A stretch of 64,000 nucleotides of DNA from Lichenostomus cassidix (Eukaryota; Chordata; Aves; Passeriformes; Meliphagidae): positions 18,769,389 to 18,833,388 of the forward strand of contig CM039193.1 of assembly GCA_008360975.2 (NCBI GenBank), written 5' to 3'. The position numbers and the translations under genes were made by a program. The notes beneath the pieces are model-generated. The model was given only the letters and a program-made list of their open reading frames with translations. It was not told where the DNA came from and did not search any database. Numbering within the stretch: the stretch's first letter is position 1; each line of letters starts with the position of its first letter. Shown here piece by piece: positions 63,901 to 64,000 of this stretch.

Positions 63901-64000
63901 AATGGAGCGTCACTGCACACCCCATGAATTCATTAAAAATAAAACCCGAAGAAGTGGTAGTTTGAAATGCTGAACAACCTTGGCAGTGACAGTGAGTGTT

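Larger units (their letters stand above)
58720..64000. other. Non-coding region right of the distal CpG island
   Basis: No gene recognised. Besides the unclassified repeat pair and the MIR-like core, it is moderately GC-rich unique sequence with only short random open frames. In mammals NUP210 lies upstream of IQSEC1, but none of its exons is recognisable here. Confidence 0.6.

Noticed and set aside
1..64000. CRISPR arrays, phage or defence systems, operons, rRNA or tRNA genes, intact retroviruses
   Set aside because: None is present. The intron-exon structure and CR1 repeats identify the window as avian nuclear DNA, and no LTR pair or retroviral reading frame was recognised.

Overview
This is a window of vertebrate nuclear DNA, almost certainly from a bird and plausibly a songbird. 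The evidence is split coding exons with GT-AG borders, fragments of CR1 LINE retrotransposons (the dominant avian repeat) ending in the typical ATTCTGTGA-like tail, few other repeats, and compact CpG islands on an AT-rich background. There is no operon structure and no microbial gene, CRISPR array, rRNA or convincing tRNA.

The only gene I can support is the 5' (amino-terminal) part of IQSEC1 (BRAG2), an Arf guanine-nucleotide exchange factor, on the minus strand. Three coding exons are visible: exon 1 (27992 to 27928, inside a CpG island), exon 2 (10015 to 9736) and a large exon 3 (6626 to 5362). They join in frame across 17.9 kb and 3.1 kb introns. Together they encode about 536 residues: the short-isoform N-terminus, a basic and Ser-rich segment, the IQ calmodulin-binding motif and the long disordered linker. 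The catalytic Sec7 domain and PH domain are not in the window and should lie beyond its left edge.

Layout: 1-5361 is the start of intron 3, with one CR1 scrap. 5362-10015 holds exons 3 and 2 and intron 2, which has a CR1 scrap and an AT microsatellite. 10016-27927 is intron 1, with a 1.3 kb decayed CR1 whose reverse-transcriptase motifs are still readable, plus smaller CR1- and MIR-like fragments. 27480-28460 is the CpG-island promoter, carrying two separate tandem-repeat arrays and an upstream ORF that overlaps the IQSEC1 start. 28470-58240 is 30 kb without a recognisable gene, with a nearly perfect 73-bp tandem duplication. 58250-58700 is a second CpG island that may be a more distal IQSEC1 promoter or the start of an unrelated transcript. 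58700-64000 is non-coding, with a diverged unclassified repeat pair and a MIR-like core.

I did not find a new biological system. The observations most worth checking are the promoter repeat arrays and overlapping upstream ORF, the second CpG island with candidate splice donors on both strands, the 73-bp duplication and the unclassified repeat pair.
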